A program made the position numbers and the translations under genes. This document shows, piece after piece, positions 44,000 through 55,583 of a DNA stretch of 64,000 nucleotides. Position 1 is the stretch's first letter, and the number at the start of each line of letters is the position of its first letter. The DNA is from Aureobasidium sp. EXF-3400. Taxonomy: Eukaryota > Ascomycota > Dothideomycetes > Dothideales > Saccotheciaceae. Below the pieces are notes generated by a model. The model made no database searches. It was not told the DNA's origin and saw nothing but the letters and a program-made list of their open reading frames with translations. The stretch is taken from positions 186,001-250,000 of the forward strand of contig SWBL01000022.1 in assembly GCA_024195585.1 (NCBI GenBank), given 5' to 3'.

Positions 44000-45377
44000 C
44001 TACTCACTCAAGTCCTGGCCTTTCAGATCCCACTTGACCCTCGAAATGCCACCTTGACCCATCAACCAAAATTCTGTCAGATTCTCACCCACCCAAGCGA
44101 AATTCTGCACTACGTAGTCTGTCTGTATCCTGAGGACTAGACTGCCACTGCAGTCCAATATATCTACTCCTTTTCCAGCTCCAGTAACCACATACCCATT
44201 TTCAGCCACTTTCAAACCATCAGGAACCCATTCCTGCGAATAGTAGAACGGACGTTTGTTTATGAGAGAAACTTCACCAGTAGCTGCAGACTCCAAGATA
44301 TCGTATTTGTAGATTGTATGTGCGGAAGTCTGGTTCCAGTGGGATGCGTGTAGAGAAGGGTATGCAGAAGAGATGACTCCATCTACTGAGGAGGTATCGC
44401 TGATGTAGATGTTTTTGGCATCGGGGGAGATTGCTATGCCGTTGGGTTCACCTAGTGTGTCGTCTATGACCCAGACTTGGCCTGTGGAAGGGCGGAAACG
44501 GTAGCTTTGGGAGCGGAGTTGGGGGGCGGTGTCGGTCAGGGCGTTGAACCACGAGTAGTCTGTGAAAATGCTTTGTCAGATTTGGATTTTGCGGGAGGAT
44601 CAGGAGGGAAGGAGGGAAAGTACCTGGGTCAGTAAACCAGACGTCGCCTTTTGGATCAACAAAAAGGTCGTCGACTGTGTTGAAGTAATAGCCAAAGTAG
44701 TTGTTCAGGAGTGTAGTCGTTTTGTTGGTATAAGGATCCAGTGTTCTGATACCAGATCTCTGCTCTGTACCTCCGATCGAGTTGTTGCCTCCTGAAGCAC
44801 CTGTGCTCATGTAAGCTCTTGCCCAACTTGCTTCTAAAGATTGAAGAATATCGGATAACTCACCCCAGTAGATCAACCCTCTATGAAAAGTACCCCCGTT
44901 AGGCGCATAAACAGGCGGGTCACTCAAGAACTCACTCAGAGTCGGCGGGTTTGCATTCAAATCCACAACCAACTGCGGCAAGAAACCAGCAGGAGGAGCC
45001 AATTGACTCAAAAACAGCTTGTTCAATCCAGGCACATAGACAGGAGCTTCATGAACAGCCTCACTGACATTAAACATTTTCTCATACGTAGGGTTTGCTC
45101 CCAGAAGAGGCAACCCTTTCGCTCGATCATAGACGACGAAATTGGTATTGTTGAGTAGAGAAAAAGAGGTGTCATTGGGAACTGAGGTGGCTGAGAAGGG
45201 GATGGAGGTCCCATTGAACGAGTCCGAGCGGAAGAAATGGTAGGGCATTACTGCTGCGTAGCGATTGACACAGACGACATTGGAGGGACCGCATTGTTGG
45301 ACCAATGGGCTGACAACGCCGGTTTGAGCCCAAACCAGCGTGGCAAAGGAGAATGTAGTGACCAGGTATATGTGCAT
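44000..45377 (-). CDS. Secreted SMP-30/gluconolactonase-like protein
   Basis: Reverse-strand exons 45377-44864, 44800-44624 and 44559-44000 with 63- and 64-bp introns encode 416 residues. The first intron is required to restore GLIYWGASGGNNSIGG and the second to restore WFTDPDYSWFNALTD, both typical of fungal SMP-30/lactonohydrolase-type beta-propellers. Other matches are YAPNGGTFHRG, TVDDLFVDPKGDVWFTD and GEPNGIAISPDAKNIYISD, which carry the usual metal-ligand Asp/Asn positions. The N terminus (MHIYLVTTFSFATLVWAQTG) is a signal peptide, and several N-glycosylation sites are present, so an extracellular enzyme is expected. Sugar or aldonate lactones are likely substrates, but the family is broad. 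A TATA box lies about 80 bp upstream. Confidence 0.88.
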
Positions 45378-45454
45378 CTCGAGAGCAGAGTTGATAGGAA
45401 AAGAGAAACAGAGAATGGAAGAGGAAAGAACCGTCAACTTACCTTTGCACCTCC

Positions 45455-45462
45455 CTTATATA
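45455..45462 (-). promoter_or_regulatory. TATA box of the lactonase-like gene
   Basis: TATATAAG on the reverse strand, about 80 bp upstream of the ATG at 45377. Confidence 0.5.
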
Positions 45463-45881
45463 CCTGTGTGTTTCGAGAGGGGAAACAACAGTCTTACCTC
45501 AAGCACACTGACGTCTCGCCATGCAATCGCCAGAAACAAGCATCATGTCATCGGCTATGACAATCTCGAGGCTGCACATAACCAGCGGGGGTCGTGCTGT
45601 AGATGCGGAGAAGACATGGAAGATGGTGTATGTTTGAGAGACAGATCATCCAGGTCCCATGCAGCTTGGCAATGGAAATGAGGGGTTGACATGGGGAAAA
45701 GAAGGAAACAAGCAATTTGGAACTGCCGATGCATACCTGGTAGGCGCTATACCATGCGGTGAGAAGACCGAGACACAGGAGGGGTATCGGCTAATTCATC
45801 AAAAACATGGCCTCTTCGAACTTTGCTTCTTTTACTAACGCGTGTGCTGTGATGTTACATTGCTTTTGGCTAGACAATAGT

Positions 45882-47851
45882 CTATCTACCACGTTGAGGA
45901 TGAGAAGAAGGCTTGCCATCATCGTCGTCGTCGCTGTCCTCTCCCACATCAAATCGTTCTCTTTCGTGATTGTGAGGGCTGGTCAACTCGTCCAACTCTG
46001 CCTCATCGAAATCAGCAGCTTCCAAATCTCTTCTTGCTTGTTTCCTTCTGTTTTCAGAGTTGAGACCCATGCCATCCATGTCGGGATTGAGCGAGAGTCC
46101 GCGGTAGCCAGCTGCACTTCTCCTTTGTCGCCAGATGAAGTATCCCCAGGCTGCTACGGCAATGACAACAACCACGAGGGCAACCTCGCCAGATTTGTAG
46201 TACGCCTTCCAGATCGCTTGCTGCAAAGCCTCCTTTTCGGCTTCCTCGGCTGCAGTGCTGTTGGGATGTCCTCCAACGCTGGTGAGAGGACCCTTCTCAC
46301 CGTCAATTCGACTGTCAGTGGGTGTGCCTCCTACGCTATCAATGTCCACCTTCATAAAGCGATCCAGCATATCTCTGCTGCGGCGGGGATAGTCGAATGG
46401 AACCATATGCGAGGCGTTGTAGAACAGAACATAGGTAAGGTTGCGGGCCTCTTGCCAGATGCCAGCAGGTTCGTTCTCGAAAGTCCAGTCACGACGGGGT
46501 GCCCAAACACCAGGTGCTGTCTCGAAACCTTTGCCGCCGTTCCACTGCATTCTGTTGATGAGCTCCTCAGTACCTATGTGGTTGCAGATCAAATCTCTGT
46601 CGCCAGAGAAGAGCAGAATTGGGACCTGTTCGAGCAGAGCAGGGAGGATCTCGTAAGAAGGTTTTGCTTCTCGGGCTCTGAAGGCCTGGCCGACCTGTCC
46701 ATTACACTCGGTCCAGCCGCTGGTCTTTCCGGCGTTTATGTGCAAAGCGTCAGTGACATCCTTGCGGCGAAGGTAAGGCTTGACTGCATTAAGATCTGGG
46801 GGCCAGTTCATGCCACAGCTTGGGTATGCATCATCCAGGCGCACATCGTACATGTTGACACATTTGCCATTCTCTTCATTGCTGACTCTCAGGATCTCTT
46901 GCAGGATGTTCTCGCAGGATGGCACATCGACGTGATCCTTTCCGCCCTTGTCGAGGTCTTGTATACATTTTGCGTTCTGGGCCTCGACCCTCTTGGAATT
47001 GTCGGAGCCGTCCTTGATCAGGCCGTTTTTCTTTGCGTAGGGAAGGTAGGAGAGAGATTGGTCGACTGTTGAGATCCATCCGTTGCCGATGAGAAGACCG
47101 GCGAGGTTCCACTTCTTGCCCTTCTTCTCGGCATTGCGCTTCAGGATGGCTTCGGCGAGATAAGGAATGTACTGGCCGGCGTACGATTCACCTGCGATGT
47201 AGAGCTGCATATTGTTAGCGATTGTATATGGTAGATAGACTCGTACTCACGTCGTCGTTGCTGTATTCGGGGAATATGGTGTAGAACTTTTCCAGAAACT
47301 GGACCATCTGGTTGGAAGCATCGCTCAGCTCGTGGATGTAGCTGTCTGTATCGACGTAGCTGAAGCCGGTGCCCACAGGTTGGTCGACAAAGAGCAGGTT
47401 CGCGAACTCGGCCCAAGAACCGTTGTTGTATGTCAGAGTGCCATCGGGCTTGACTCTGTAAGGGCCAACCTCCATCATGGCACCATCCATGGAACTACAC
47501 CCGGGGCCTCCGTTGAGCCATAGTACTGTGCGTTGCTTGTTTGCGATGTGACGGTTTTGGTAGTGCCAGAAGAAGAGGTTGCCGTGGTGTTCGGGGGTGA
47601 TTTCGACATGACTTGAGTGCAATGTCAGCATGGAGTCTTTGTGGTCCTTGAGAGAGATATTCATACCCAGCATGCATCTTGAGCAAGGGCTCAGGAGCTC
47701 CAGGCAATGATGAGACAAAATAGTCAGCTGCCGTCTTGTCGGCGACAGCGCCGGACATCCACGAAGAGCAGTATAGTAGGCCACATGCCAACGATCCGGT
47801 CCATGTAGGTCGGCTCCTCCGCGAAGGAGAAGTTGAAAAGAGGTGCATCAT
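45882..47851 (-). CDS. KEX1: Pheromone-processing carboxypeptidase Kex1
   Basis: Reverse-strand exons 47851-47667, 47611-47251 and 47204-45882, with 55- and 46-bp introns, encode 622 residues, as usual for Kex1. It has an N-terminal signal/anchor region, the serine carboxypeptidase motif [14 protein letters not shown], catalytic Ser at about 189 in GESYAGQ (formed across the second splice), catalytic Asp in SGDRDLICN and His in [11 protein letters not shown]. Near the C terminus lies one membrane span ([18 protein letters not shown]) followed by a cytoplasmic acidic tail. Kex1 removes C-terminal Lys/Arg from pheromone and other secreted precursors in the late Golgi after Kex2 cleavage. The methionine pair at the start makes the exact ATG ambiguous by one codon. 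Confidence 0.93.
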
Positions 47852-48715
47852 GCGCTTCTGCTACCTCATGCCAGTTGACAGATAATCGACGTCGTCGCTG
47901 GATCAGGGTGCCAAGGGTGAGACTCGAGTGCTGAGAAGTGTCCTCTGCACCAAAGAATAGTCGTGTGGACCTTTCTGACACTGTGAAGAGCCTCCAACCG
48001 CGCTGAGAGACTGTCAGAAAGCTAAACTAAGAAGAGGGAGGTTGATCAAATCGCGAAAGGAGTCCCTCGATCGTTGTCACTGCATCCGTTGATGAAGCGA
48101 ACACGCGGCTTCCCCGGACTTTCTCAACTTGCCGACCCTGATCTGCAGTACAAAGACATCTCAGCTTTCGATTCTGGTCCTTAATAAGTTCATCTTGATT
48201 CTGTCTCATTGCTGGGCTACACTAATTAGGCTTGTTTCTCGTCTCTGTATTTAACTTGTCTCGTTTCTCTATCGATCTCCGACTTGTTTCGTTCCTTCTC
48301 CATCTCTGTCTATTATATATCTATGTCGTGCCTAGCGCTTATTCTCCGTTCGCTCCTCCTATCCATCTCTTCGTGCTTTTAAGGACTATATCTCTAATGA
48401 CTAACGACCGCGGCTAGCAGCGCTATAAAGGAACTGTCTGACTAGAGGTCTCGGGCATTCTTCCTTAGCCGAGGCCAGTTCGGAACGTGAGATGGTCGTG
48501 TCCCAAGGACGCAGCCATCTTCTGGTTATGGCTCTAAACTGGCCACGCAGTCTGTCCTAATCACAGCCGACGGGTGCTCTAATACCCATCTCGCGAATGA
48601 TTGCGTCCTAACCACGGACTTAGTCGGTTCTAGCTAAGCCACCATAAGACTTAATGTGCTTGTGGACCTTCGCGATGTCAACTCGCTACTGCTAGACCAT
48701 TGCTGCGGTCCACTA
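47852..48715. other. Gap with degenerate coding-like stretch
   Basis: The half nearest KEX1 is its upstream region. From about 48200 to 48715 the reverse strand, read in the frame of the BTB gene that ends at 48716, is protein-like but broken by about ten stops, nearly all TAG. This looks like a decayed coding remnant. Confidence 0.4.
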
Positions 48716-49726
48716 CTAGCTATTCTCGGTGGCGCTAAGAAGAGCGGCGACAAAGCTTCTAGGAAGGCTTTCGTAATCGACTATAGGACGCTTTAGAAGA
48801 TTGCATTTGTTGGCGTCACGCTCGATTGCCACAAGATAGTGGCAGAGTTTGCTATTCTCGGGAAGCTGTTCCCATGCTAGGGCGATGATGTCGACATTAA
48901 GGCGAATAGGCAAACCTCTAGGTCTAATGCGTCTATCGAGCTTGCAAAGAATTAGGTCGGCTAGGGCTGGGACGCCTCTGCGGTTAGCGAAGCCGGAAAT
49001 CTTGACGAAAGCCTCTTCGGCTGACTGGGTCCAGTTCTTTGAATCCATAAAGTCCAGATTGCCCTGTTTAAGCCAATAGTGGAAGATCTGGAACAAGTTG
49101 AGGCGCTCTCTAAGCGGGATTCTGTTCGTGTGGGCCTCCATAAATCCACTGTTCAGCGCAGTCTTGAAGTAGGATGACTTGCTGCACAAAAGGTTCTTCT
49201 CGACGAAGAACGACTTTCCAGAAACCACGACCTCGACCATGATCTCCTCGATCACGTTACTAGTATTAGGTCAGTGATGCCGTATTAATTCGTGGTTGTC
49301 GGATACATACGGGACTGGGATCCACGACTCATCCGAACCATCTTCCGAAACACTCTGGATGACTGATCCACGTTCACCTGCATCGAGCGAAGCAGCCTCG
49401 TGGGCGTCGTGTACGGCAGCTGTGGGAGCCTCATCCAGGGCCTCGATGCTGCTCATGGTGAGAGGAAGTCTGGTCGCAGTGGGAGCCTCGTCCAAGGCTC
49501 GGATGTCGCTCATGCTGAAAATGTCTCCGGATACGTTGGTGGGCGATTCGTCGTGAGCTTCGGCGATGGCCATGTCACAAATGTTGTTGGACACGTCGGC
49601 TGGCGTTTGGTCTGGAAGATCTTCGTGCTCCGGAGTGACGGGAGAGGGAGAGTTGTTCTCCATCGCATAGATTCTGTCGATCTGTGCTTGAAGGCTCGCG
49701 CGTGTCTGGTGATAGAGAGTAAACAT
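48716..49726 (-). CDS. BTB/POZ domain protein, dispersed fourth copy
   Basis: Reverse-strand exons 49726-49311 and 49259-48716 with a 51-bp GTATGT...ACTAG intron in phase 2 encode 319 residues. The first 138 residues are acidic and disordered with two related blocks (ALDEAPTATRL and ALDEAPTAAVH). The BTB fold follows immediately after the splice: MVEVVVSGKSFFVEKNLLCS, then SSYFKTALNSGFME. The intron position and phase match those in the three tandem BTB genes at 8.7-12.8 kb, but the C-terminal Cys/His motif of those genes is absent. The stop at 48716 is TAG followed by another TAG and by decayed coding-like sequence, so the protein may be C-terminally shortened. Function is unknown beyond protein interaction. 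Confidence 0.78.
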
Positions 49727-50384
49727 GATGCGAATGTCTGCAGGCGAACAGGCTGGCTGAACCGACGAGGACCGCGTGGACTTGAAAGACGCAACCCGCA
49801 GACTAAAGCTGCGAACCAAGTCTGGTGTTGGAGACGGTTGATGTTGGAAGAGAGGAAGAGAAAGAGAGTGCAGGAGAAGAAAAGATCCACAAAAGAGAGT
49901 GGGTTGTTGTGGAGGAGGAATAGAAGGAAGAGAAGGAGAAGGAGGAGAAGGAGGAGAAGGAGGAGAAGGAGGAGAAGGAGGAGAAGGAGGAGACGGATGG
50001 ATGGATGTGAGAGGTGAGGTGAGAGAAGAACGACTGCGAGCTGGAGGTGGAGAGGGCACGGTGAAGTGAAGATCGCACACGCTCCGCTTCACAACAATCA
50101 AGGTTGACAGCGAAACGACTGGTAAGTGCAAGTCTGAAAAGATCTGGCGAGAGATCCCGTTTATGAGGTAGGGTTAGTTGGTCAATCGTTGACTGACTTT
50201 CGTAGCCTCTAAGTTGACGAAGTGAGGAAGTGCCAACGAAGACTGGCTACTCTCACTTTGCTCGGACGTATGGTAATCAGCTTCTGTGGTGGATGAACGA
50301 GGACAGGCTCAACGGTGTCGCATAAAACTTGCTATTGCTAAAATGGGTGAATCTGACGCGAATGCTTTCTGTGCTGTGTAGCAT
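49727..50384. other. Promoter/leader of BTB gene and 3' flank of SEC13
   Basis: Contains the GGAGGAGAA microsatellite. An in-frame open extension upstream of the BTB gene would read as a Ser-Pro-Pro repeat but is more likely leader. Confidence 0.5.
49931..49994 (+). repeat. Microsatellite, 9-bp unit GGAGGAGAA
   Basis: About seven tandem copies of a purine-only 9-bp unit, followed by a short GGAT repeat. It lies upstream of the reverse-strand BTB gene, probably in its 5' leader. Confidence 0.85.
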
Positions 50385-51525
50385 CTACTCCTCGATGGTC
50401 TTGACACAGTCCCATCCGCCCTTGAGGCTCTCCTTCCACAAGCTGACTCTGTTATCACCACCGCTGACAGCCAGGACGTTGCCGCTAAGACTCCAGCTGA
50501 CACGCCAGACGACAGCGTCGAACTTGAGCTCTGTGCTCTGCCAGCTCGATGAGCTCGCAGGATCGGCGTTTGCCTGGCACGTCCAGATGCGCACAGTTCT
50601 GTCTTGCGAGGCCGAGGCAATGTAGGATTTGGAGAGGGGAGTAGGCGACCATGCGACATCGCGCACCCAGTCCGAGTGTCCAGCGAGAGTGCAGATGTTG
50701 TCGTATGATTGGGATTGAGGGTTGAAGTCCCAGAGCTTGACCAAGTTGTCGCTGCCGCCGGTGACGAAGCGACGTAGCGGTTGTGGTTGGGATTGCGGAG
50801 TTTGAGCAGCAGCAAGCTGTGCAGGTAGGAGTGACGGGCTCCACGAAACGGCGTTGACGCCCATGGCGTGTGCTGGGAAGATCGAGTGCGAGAAAGAGTT
50901 GTCGCTAAAGGTGATGACTGAAACGGAGCCGTCGGATGAGGCACAAGCCAAGTGGCAGCCAGGCTCTGGTGGTGACCAGGCGATCAGGTTGACGCTGGCG
51001 GTGTGGAGAGTGAAGTCGTAGATGCGCTGCCATTGGTTGTTTTGCTCGCGCCAGACAAATATCTTGCCGTCGTAGGATGATGAAGCGAGGATGGTGCCGT
51101 ATTTGGGGTGTGCCTGGACCGGAGGGTTAACGTGAGGTGTCGCAGGCGGAGAGAGAGCGGCATACCCATGATACACACCAGACAGCGCCGTCGTGTCTGC
51201 AGAAAGAGGTCAGATGGGCAGCAGAAGGTATTGGTCCACGGGCACATACCCCTTGAGTGTGTCTACCAAGCGGTGTGAGTCTCCCTCAACCTCGAAGATC
51301 TTGATGGTCTTGTCGGATGAGCAAGTTGCCAAACGACGTCCGTAATAGTCGAGAACGGCATCGTGCTGGTTGCTGGTCAATAAGTGCCAGCTTGCGACAG
51401 GGGTCTTGGGGAGGAGCATACGATCATGTCGTCGTGACCGGAATTTGAGATGACTTGAGCCTGTGGAGCGCATTGTCAGCTACATTGTCATAGTATTGAT
51501 GAGAAAGGGAGAGTCAAACTACCAT
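50385..51525 (-). CDS. SEC13: COPII coat / nuclear pore protein Sec13
   Basis: Five reverse-strand exons, 51525-51523 (only the ATG), 51460-51422, 51365-51250, 51196-51166 and 51113-50385, with introns of 62, 56, 53 and 52 bp, encode 305 residues. The spliced N terminus [20 protein letters not shown] is the conserved Sec13 start, and later junctions restore [20 protein letters not shown]. Six WD repeats are visible ([84 protein letters not shown]). Sec13 partners Sec31 in COPII vesicle coats and also sits in the Nup84 pore complex and SEACAT. It shares a 293-bp divergent promoter with PEX20. Confidence 0.95.
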
Positions 51526-51818
51526 GTTGGCGATGTGGTGTGCAAAGTGGATATATTATTATGGTCGGGTCGCGGTATTGCCAGCTATGCGATCAACCAA
51601 GCTACGGAGCGGTACGCCAAGCTTTCCGAGGGCCGCCGCAGATACATGATAGCTCCGCCTTATCGGCTTATCACCGAGTCGGGAAGCCGATGCACCTCGG
51701 TTGCCGCACGCGCCCATCATGTTTGCATGTGCTTGGATGCAGTGTCTTGTCTCGAATCTCGACCAACATGAGTTTGCACATCCTGCCATCACTCAGTTTG
51801 CCCGTCTAGTCCGAGATC

Positions 51819-53861
51819 ATGTCGGACGCTCTCTGTGGACCCTCGAACGCGGTTCGGAATCTGGCCAAACACTCGTCGGTTGACCGCACTCTGCAACAGG
51901 ACCGCCTGGTGTCACGACAATCGCCTTCTCAAGTAGCCTGAAGCCCTTCCTAGACTTTGCAACTTCGCATCTGACTACCACCTAGGGCTTCCGCTCCTTC
52001 GATCCAAATGTCGCATCACTAGATCCCGAATTCGAGGCTTTCCAGAACGGCCAGGGCCTCGCAGGTCCTTCATGGGCCGCTTCTTCTCTCGACACCTTCC
52101 ACTCGCAACCGCCGCCTTTCCAGTCAGCCTCTCCCCTTCCATCCGCTTCCTGGACCCAAGACTTCAGCCGATTGTCCATCTCCTCGCCGCAACAACCTCA
52201 GCTTCAAGCAGCTCCCCAAGCCTGGCACAATCACTTTGGCCAACATGCACAACAGCCTGCCCCCCTGCACGCTCCTCCTGTGCGGATGCAGATGCCCTCT
52301 GCCTCCTTCCTCCCCATGCGCTCCGCTCCGCACTACGCCTCGCAATCCCTAACCTCTCACCAGCAGAATCTCCCCCAAGACCAGTTTGACGAAGCCGCTT
52401 TCGAAGCTGCCTTTGATGCCGCTCTGGAGGATGCTTCCATGGATCACGACTTTGCCATGCAACAACCCGACCTACTAGAATCTTTCGACTTCGACTCATT
52501 CCTTCCAGATATCTACCCACATCTTCCTTTGTTCCGTCTTGCTCTAGCCGATGCTTTGATTACAAACACCGACGAGTCGCTCCATCGAGCGGCCAAGATT
52601 GTCGGTCTTCTTATACACCATCCTCGGTCCATGGATCCCGTCCAAGCTATGCTGTTTCGACCCCTCTTGTCCGCCTTGAACGATCCCAAACGCACCCTCT
52701 TTTCACAACGATATTGCTACGAGCCCGCCTTGAACGAAATGTTGGATAGTCTTGCTCAGCAAACCGAAAACGCTCGTCTTGGCATAGATGCTTCGACTGA
52801 GCAACTGCTGGCCTCGTATGCGGATTTGCTATGGCAGAGGACAGAGTCGAATCACTTGCAATCCAACAGCGTTCCTCGTTCAGCCGACAATACTGACTGG
52901 CTGGAAACCCTCCTTCGAGAGGAAGGAGGTATTCCAACTGCTCAGAACATTACCGAACAATCTACAAGACTTTTGACGGAAAGCTTCAGTCGCCAGGTCA
53001 TATCAGATTCTCACTCCCAAGCTTTGAGCCGAGTGCTGGATATGGAGTACGAGGTTTACTCCAAGCGGCCTGCTCTGTCGAATATCCCCATGCAGCAACC
53101 AGTATCTTCTCAGGAGCGAGAGGCTATATTGTTTAACATGATGGAACACATTTTATCTGCACCAGAGACTGTTGAGGCTTTGGAGGCGGCGGCTCCATCT
53201 GCGCTCGAGAACCATAAAACTCAGGTACGTCTATTGGAGCAGCAGCAACAGAGAGAAGGAATCCTTGAGCACCAGAGATCTTTGGAACAAGAGCAAGCCA
53301 GAAATCCCGTCATGCAATCTTCAAGGGAGCTTCCCATCACGACAGAAGATATTATTCAGTCAGTGGAGGAAGACGCGTTGCAAGACGTAATGGATGAAGA
53401 GTCCGAGCAGCAGCGTCGAGAACAGAGAGAGTTGGACCGGCAGAACGACGACGAGTTGGCACAGACTGCAGCCAATCTGCTCGATCGTGTGTCCGATAAC
53501 CAGACATCGAAGTTCAAGAATAGTGCCTTCCTCGGACTCATGAGACAGCTTGCGGATCGAGAGGTTAGGGTCGAAGGAGACAAAATGGTCCCTGTGAGTA
53601 CAAAGACAAACGCTCTTCTGAAGGCACGTTCTGACAAAATCATGTCAGACCAATACGAATAATACTCTGAGTAGTGATCATTCGGCTGCAATGGTAGCCC
53701 AAGACGGACAAGAAGTTGTTGATCTCCTCGACCAGTCTAACACCATGATGGATCAAGGTAAGCATCGATTTTCTCTCGCGACCGTTCGAAAATATGCCTG
53801 ACACCTGCAAGATCCTGAATTCATGATGACGAGCCCATTTGCATCTGCTGATGATTACTGA
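51819..53861 (+). CDS. PEX20: Peroxin Pex20, PTS2 import co-receptor
   Basis: Four exons, 51819-51932, 51986-53593, 53649-53757 and 53812-53861, with introns of 53, 55 and 54 bp, encode 626 residues. The N terminus MSDALCGPSNAVRNLAKHSS, followed by SVDRTLQQDR, has the conserved early cysteine (residue 6) used for receptor recycling. WxxxF-type sites include SWTQDF and AWHNHF. The C-terminal part (NLLDRVSDNQTSKFKNSAFL, GLMRQLADREVRVEGDKMV) is typical of Pex20, and the last two short exons add a Gln/Asp-rich tail. Pex20 works with Pex7 to deliver PTS2 proteins to the peroxisomal docking complex. A helical middle section of about 200 residues (IYPHLPLFRLALADALITN and following) makes this protein longer than I would expect. 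Confidence 0.85.
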
Positions 53862-54457
53862 ATAATGTTCTGACGACTCGATGTCCCTTGAAATGCAGCA
53901 GATGCCAAAAACATGTTCAACCTGCGCCGCAGAATTAATGCACACTCGTACAGTGCTGGGTGTTTCTTCAGGAAGGACATGCAACTGGAAGGCCTCGCGT
54001 GAACGATCGATCAAGATATAAACTATTCTTAGAGCCAGAGAATCCTCGATGATATGTGGATATGTCTTTGATCCAAAGAGACTATAAATCTATTGGGGAC
54101 TTTGGCAGCGTGGGAGGTAAAGCTGAAAGCTCGCATCTCATTTACCCGATGACCGAGAGGTTCGCCGTCTCGAGTCTGGCCGAGCCTCGAGTCTGGGAAT
54201 GACCTCTATACTATCTTGATGACGTGCAAGCTGGTTCTGGCAGTCGATTGTAGATTGGACAAATTTCTTCCGGTTATCTTCCATATATATTATTGGCAAA
54301 TGATACTTGATTGTACCGAGAGAAGCGTCATTTTCTATACCCGATCTCCGCACTTCAGCCCTCCCACTATCAACCGCGGTATCGGGCCGCAAACAAGTAG
54401 ACAACATACCTTTATTCGACTTCATCTCTTTGAATACACAAACTCCAACTTACAGTC
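53862..54457. other. Gap between PEX20 and dehydrogenase
   Basis: 3' flank of PEX20 and promoter of the next gene. A short forward TATATAT run lies near 54284. No gene supported. Confidence 0.5.
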
Positions 54458-55583
54458 ATGTCCAAGCCCAAGGTCCTTCAGCTCGGCGAGATCGTTCTGT
54501 TCGTCGTCAGATATCCTTGTGTCACCTGCTCATAACACTGACGCCAGCCCAGTGCTCACGACAAGTGGGAGCAATTGACCGAGGTTGCAGAGATCATAAC
54601 TCCCAAAGCCACGAATAGAGAAGAGTTCATTGCCGAGTGCAAGAGCGGACGATTTGACGATGTGGTTGCTGCCTACAGAACTTTCCCATCCGTGAGCATC
54701 ACGGGTATCTTTGACGAGGAACTGGTGCAAGCCATTCCAAAGAGCTGGAGATTCCTCGCACATAACGGCGCTGGATACGATCAAGTAGACGCCCACGCTT
54801 GCGCTGCTAGAGACCCACCGCTGCTGGTTTCCAACATCCCTACCGTTGCCGATGACAGCACTGCTGATACCGCTGTGTTCCTTATCCTTGGTGCTCTGCG
54901 CAATCTCAACCCTTCGATGCAGGCATTGCGTGAAGGCAAATGGAAGGGCTCGCCTCCTCCTGCTCTTGGCCACGATCCCCAAGGCAAGACTCTGGGCATT
55001 CTCGGTATGGGAGGTATTGGCAGAAATCTCAAAGTCAAGATGGATGTCTTTGGAATGAAGGCTATCTACCACAACAGAAGAAAGATGAGCAGTGAGGGTG
55101 CAGCTGGTGCAGAGTACGTAAGCTTCGACGAACTGCTTGCGAGATCTGATGTCCTGAGTCTGAATCTGCCTCTGAACGTGAGTTTGCAGCCCCCTGATGA
55201 CAAGCAAAACACAGCGCTAATATCTGAGATAGCCCAAGACTCGTCACATCATCTCAACTGCCGAGTTTGCGAAGATGAAGAAGGGAGTGGTCATTGTCAA
55301 CACAGCCCGCGGACCCGTCATGGATGAAGATGCACTGGTCAAAGCCTTGGACTCTGGCCATGTGGCTTCCTGCGGTCTCGATGTGTTTGAAGAAGAGCCC
55401 AAAGTACACGAGGGTCTCATTCGCAATCCCAACTGTGTCCTGGTGCCGCACATGGGTACATGGTGTGTGGAAACACAGACTAGAATGGAGGAGTGGACAA
55501 TTGGGAATGTCAGAGAGGCTGTCACGAATGGAAAGCTGGTCAGTCCTGTACCGGAACATGTGGATTTACAGTGGAAGGACTAG
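54458..55583 (+). CDS. D-2-hydroxyacid dehydrogenase (glyoxylate reductase-like)
   Basis: Three exons, 54458-54498, 54553-55177 and 55233-55583, with 54- and 55-bp introns, encode 338 residues. Splicing with the unusual donor GTTCGT gives MSKPKVLQLGEIVLAHDKWE, matching the family N terminus. The NAD-binding motif is GMGGIG at about 165 with downstream NRRKM suggesting NADPH preference. The catalytic Arg lies in VNTARGPVMDEDAL, Glu in CGLDVFEEEP and His in VLVPHMGTW. These enzymes reduce glyoxylate, hydroxypyruvate or branched 2-oxo acids. There is no targeting signal and the C terminus ends QWKD, so a cytosolic location is likely. Substrate specificity is not readable from sequence. Confidence 0.92.

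Noticed and set aside
45807..47072. 421-codon forward frame
   Set aside because: It is an antisense shadow of KEX1.
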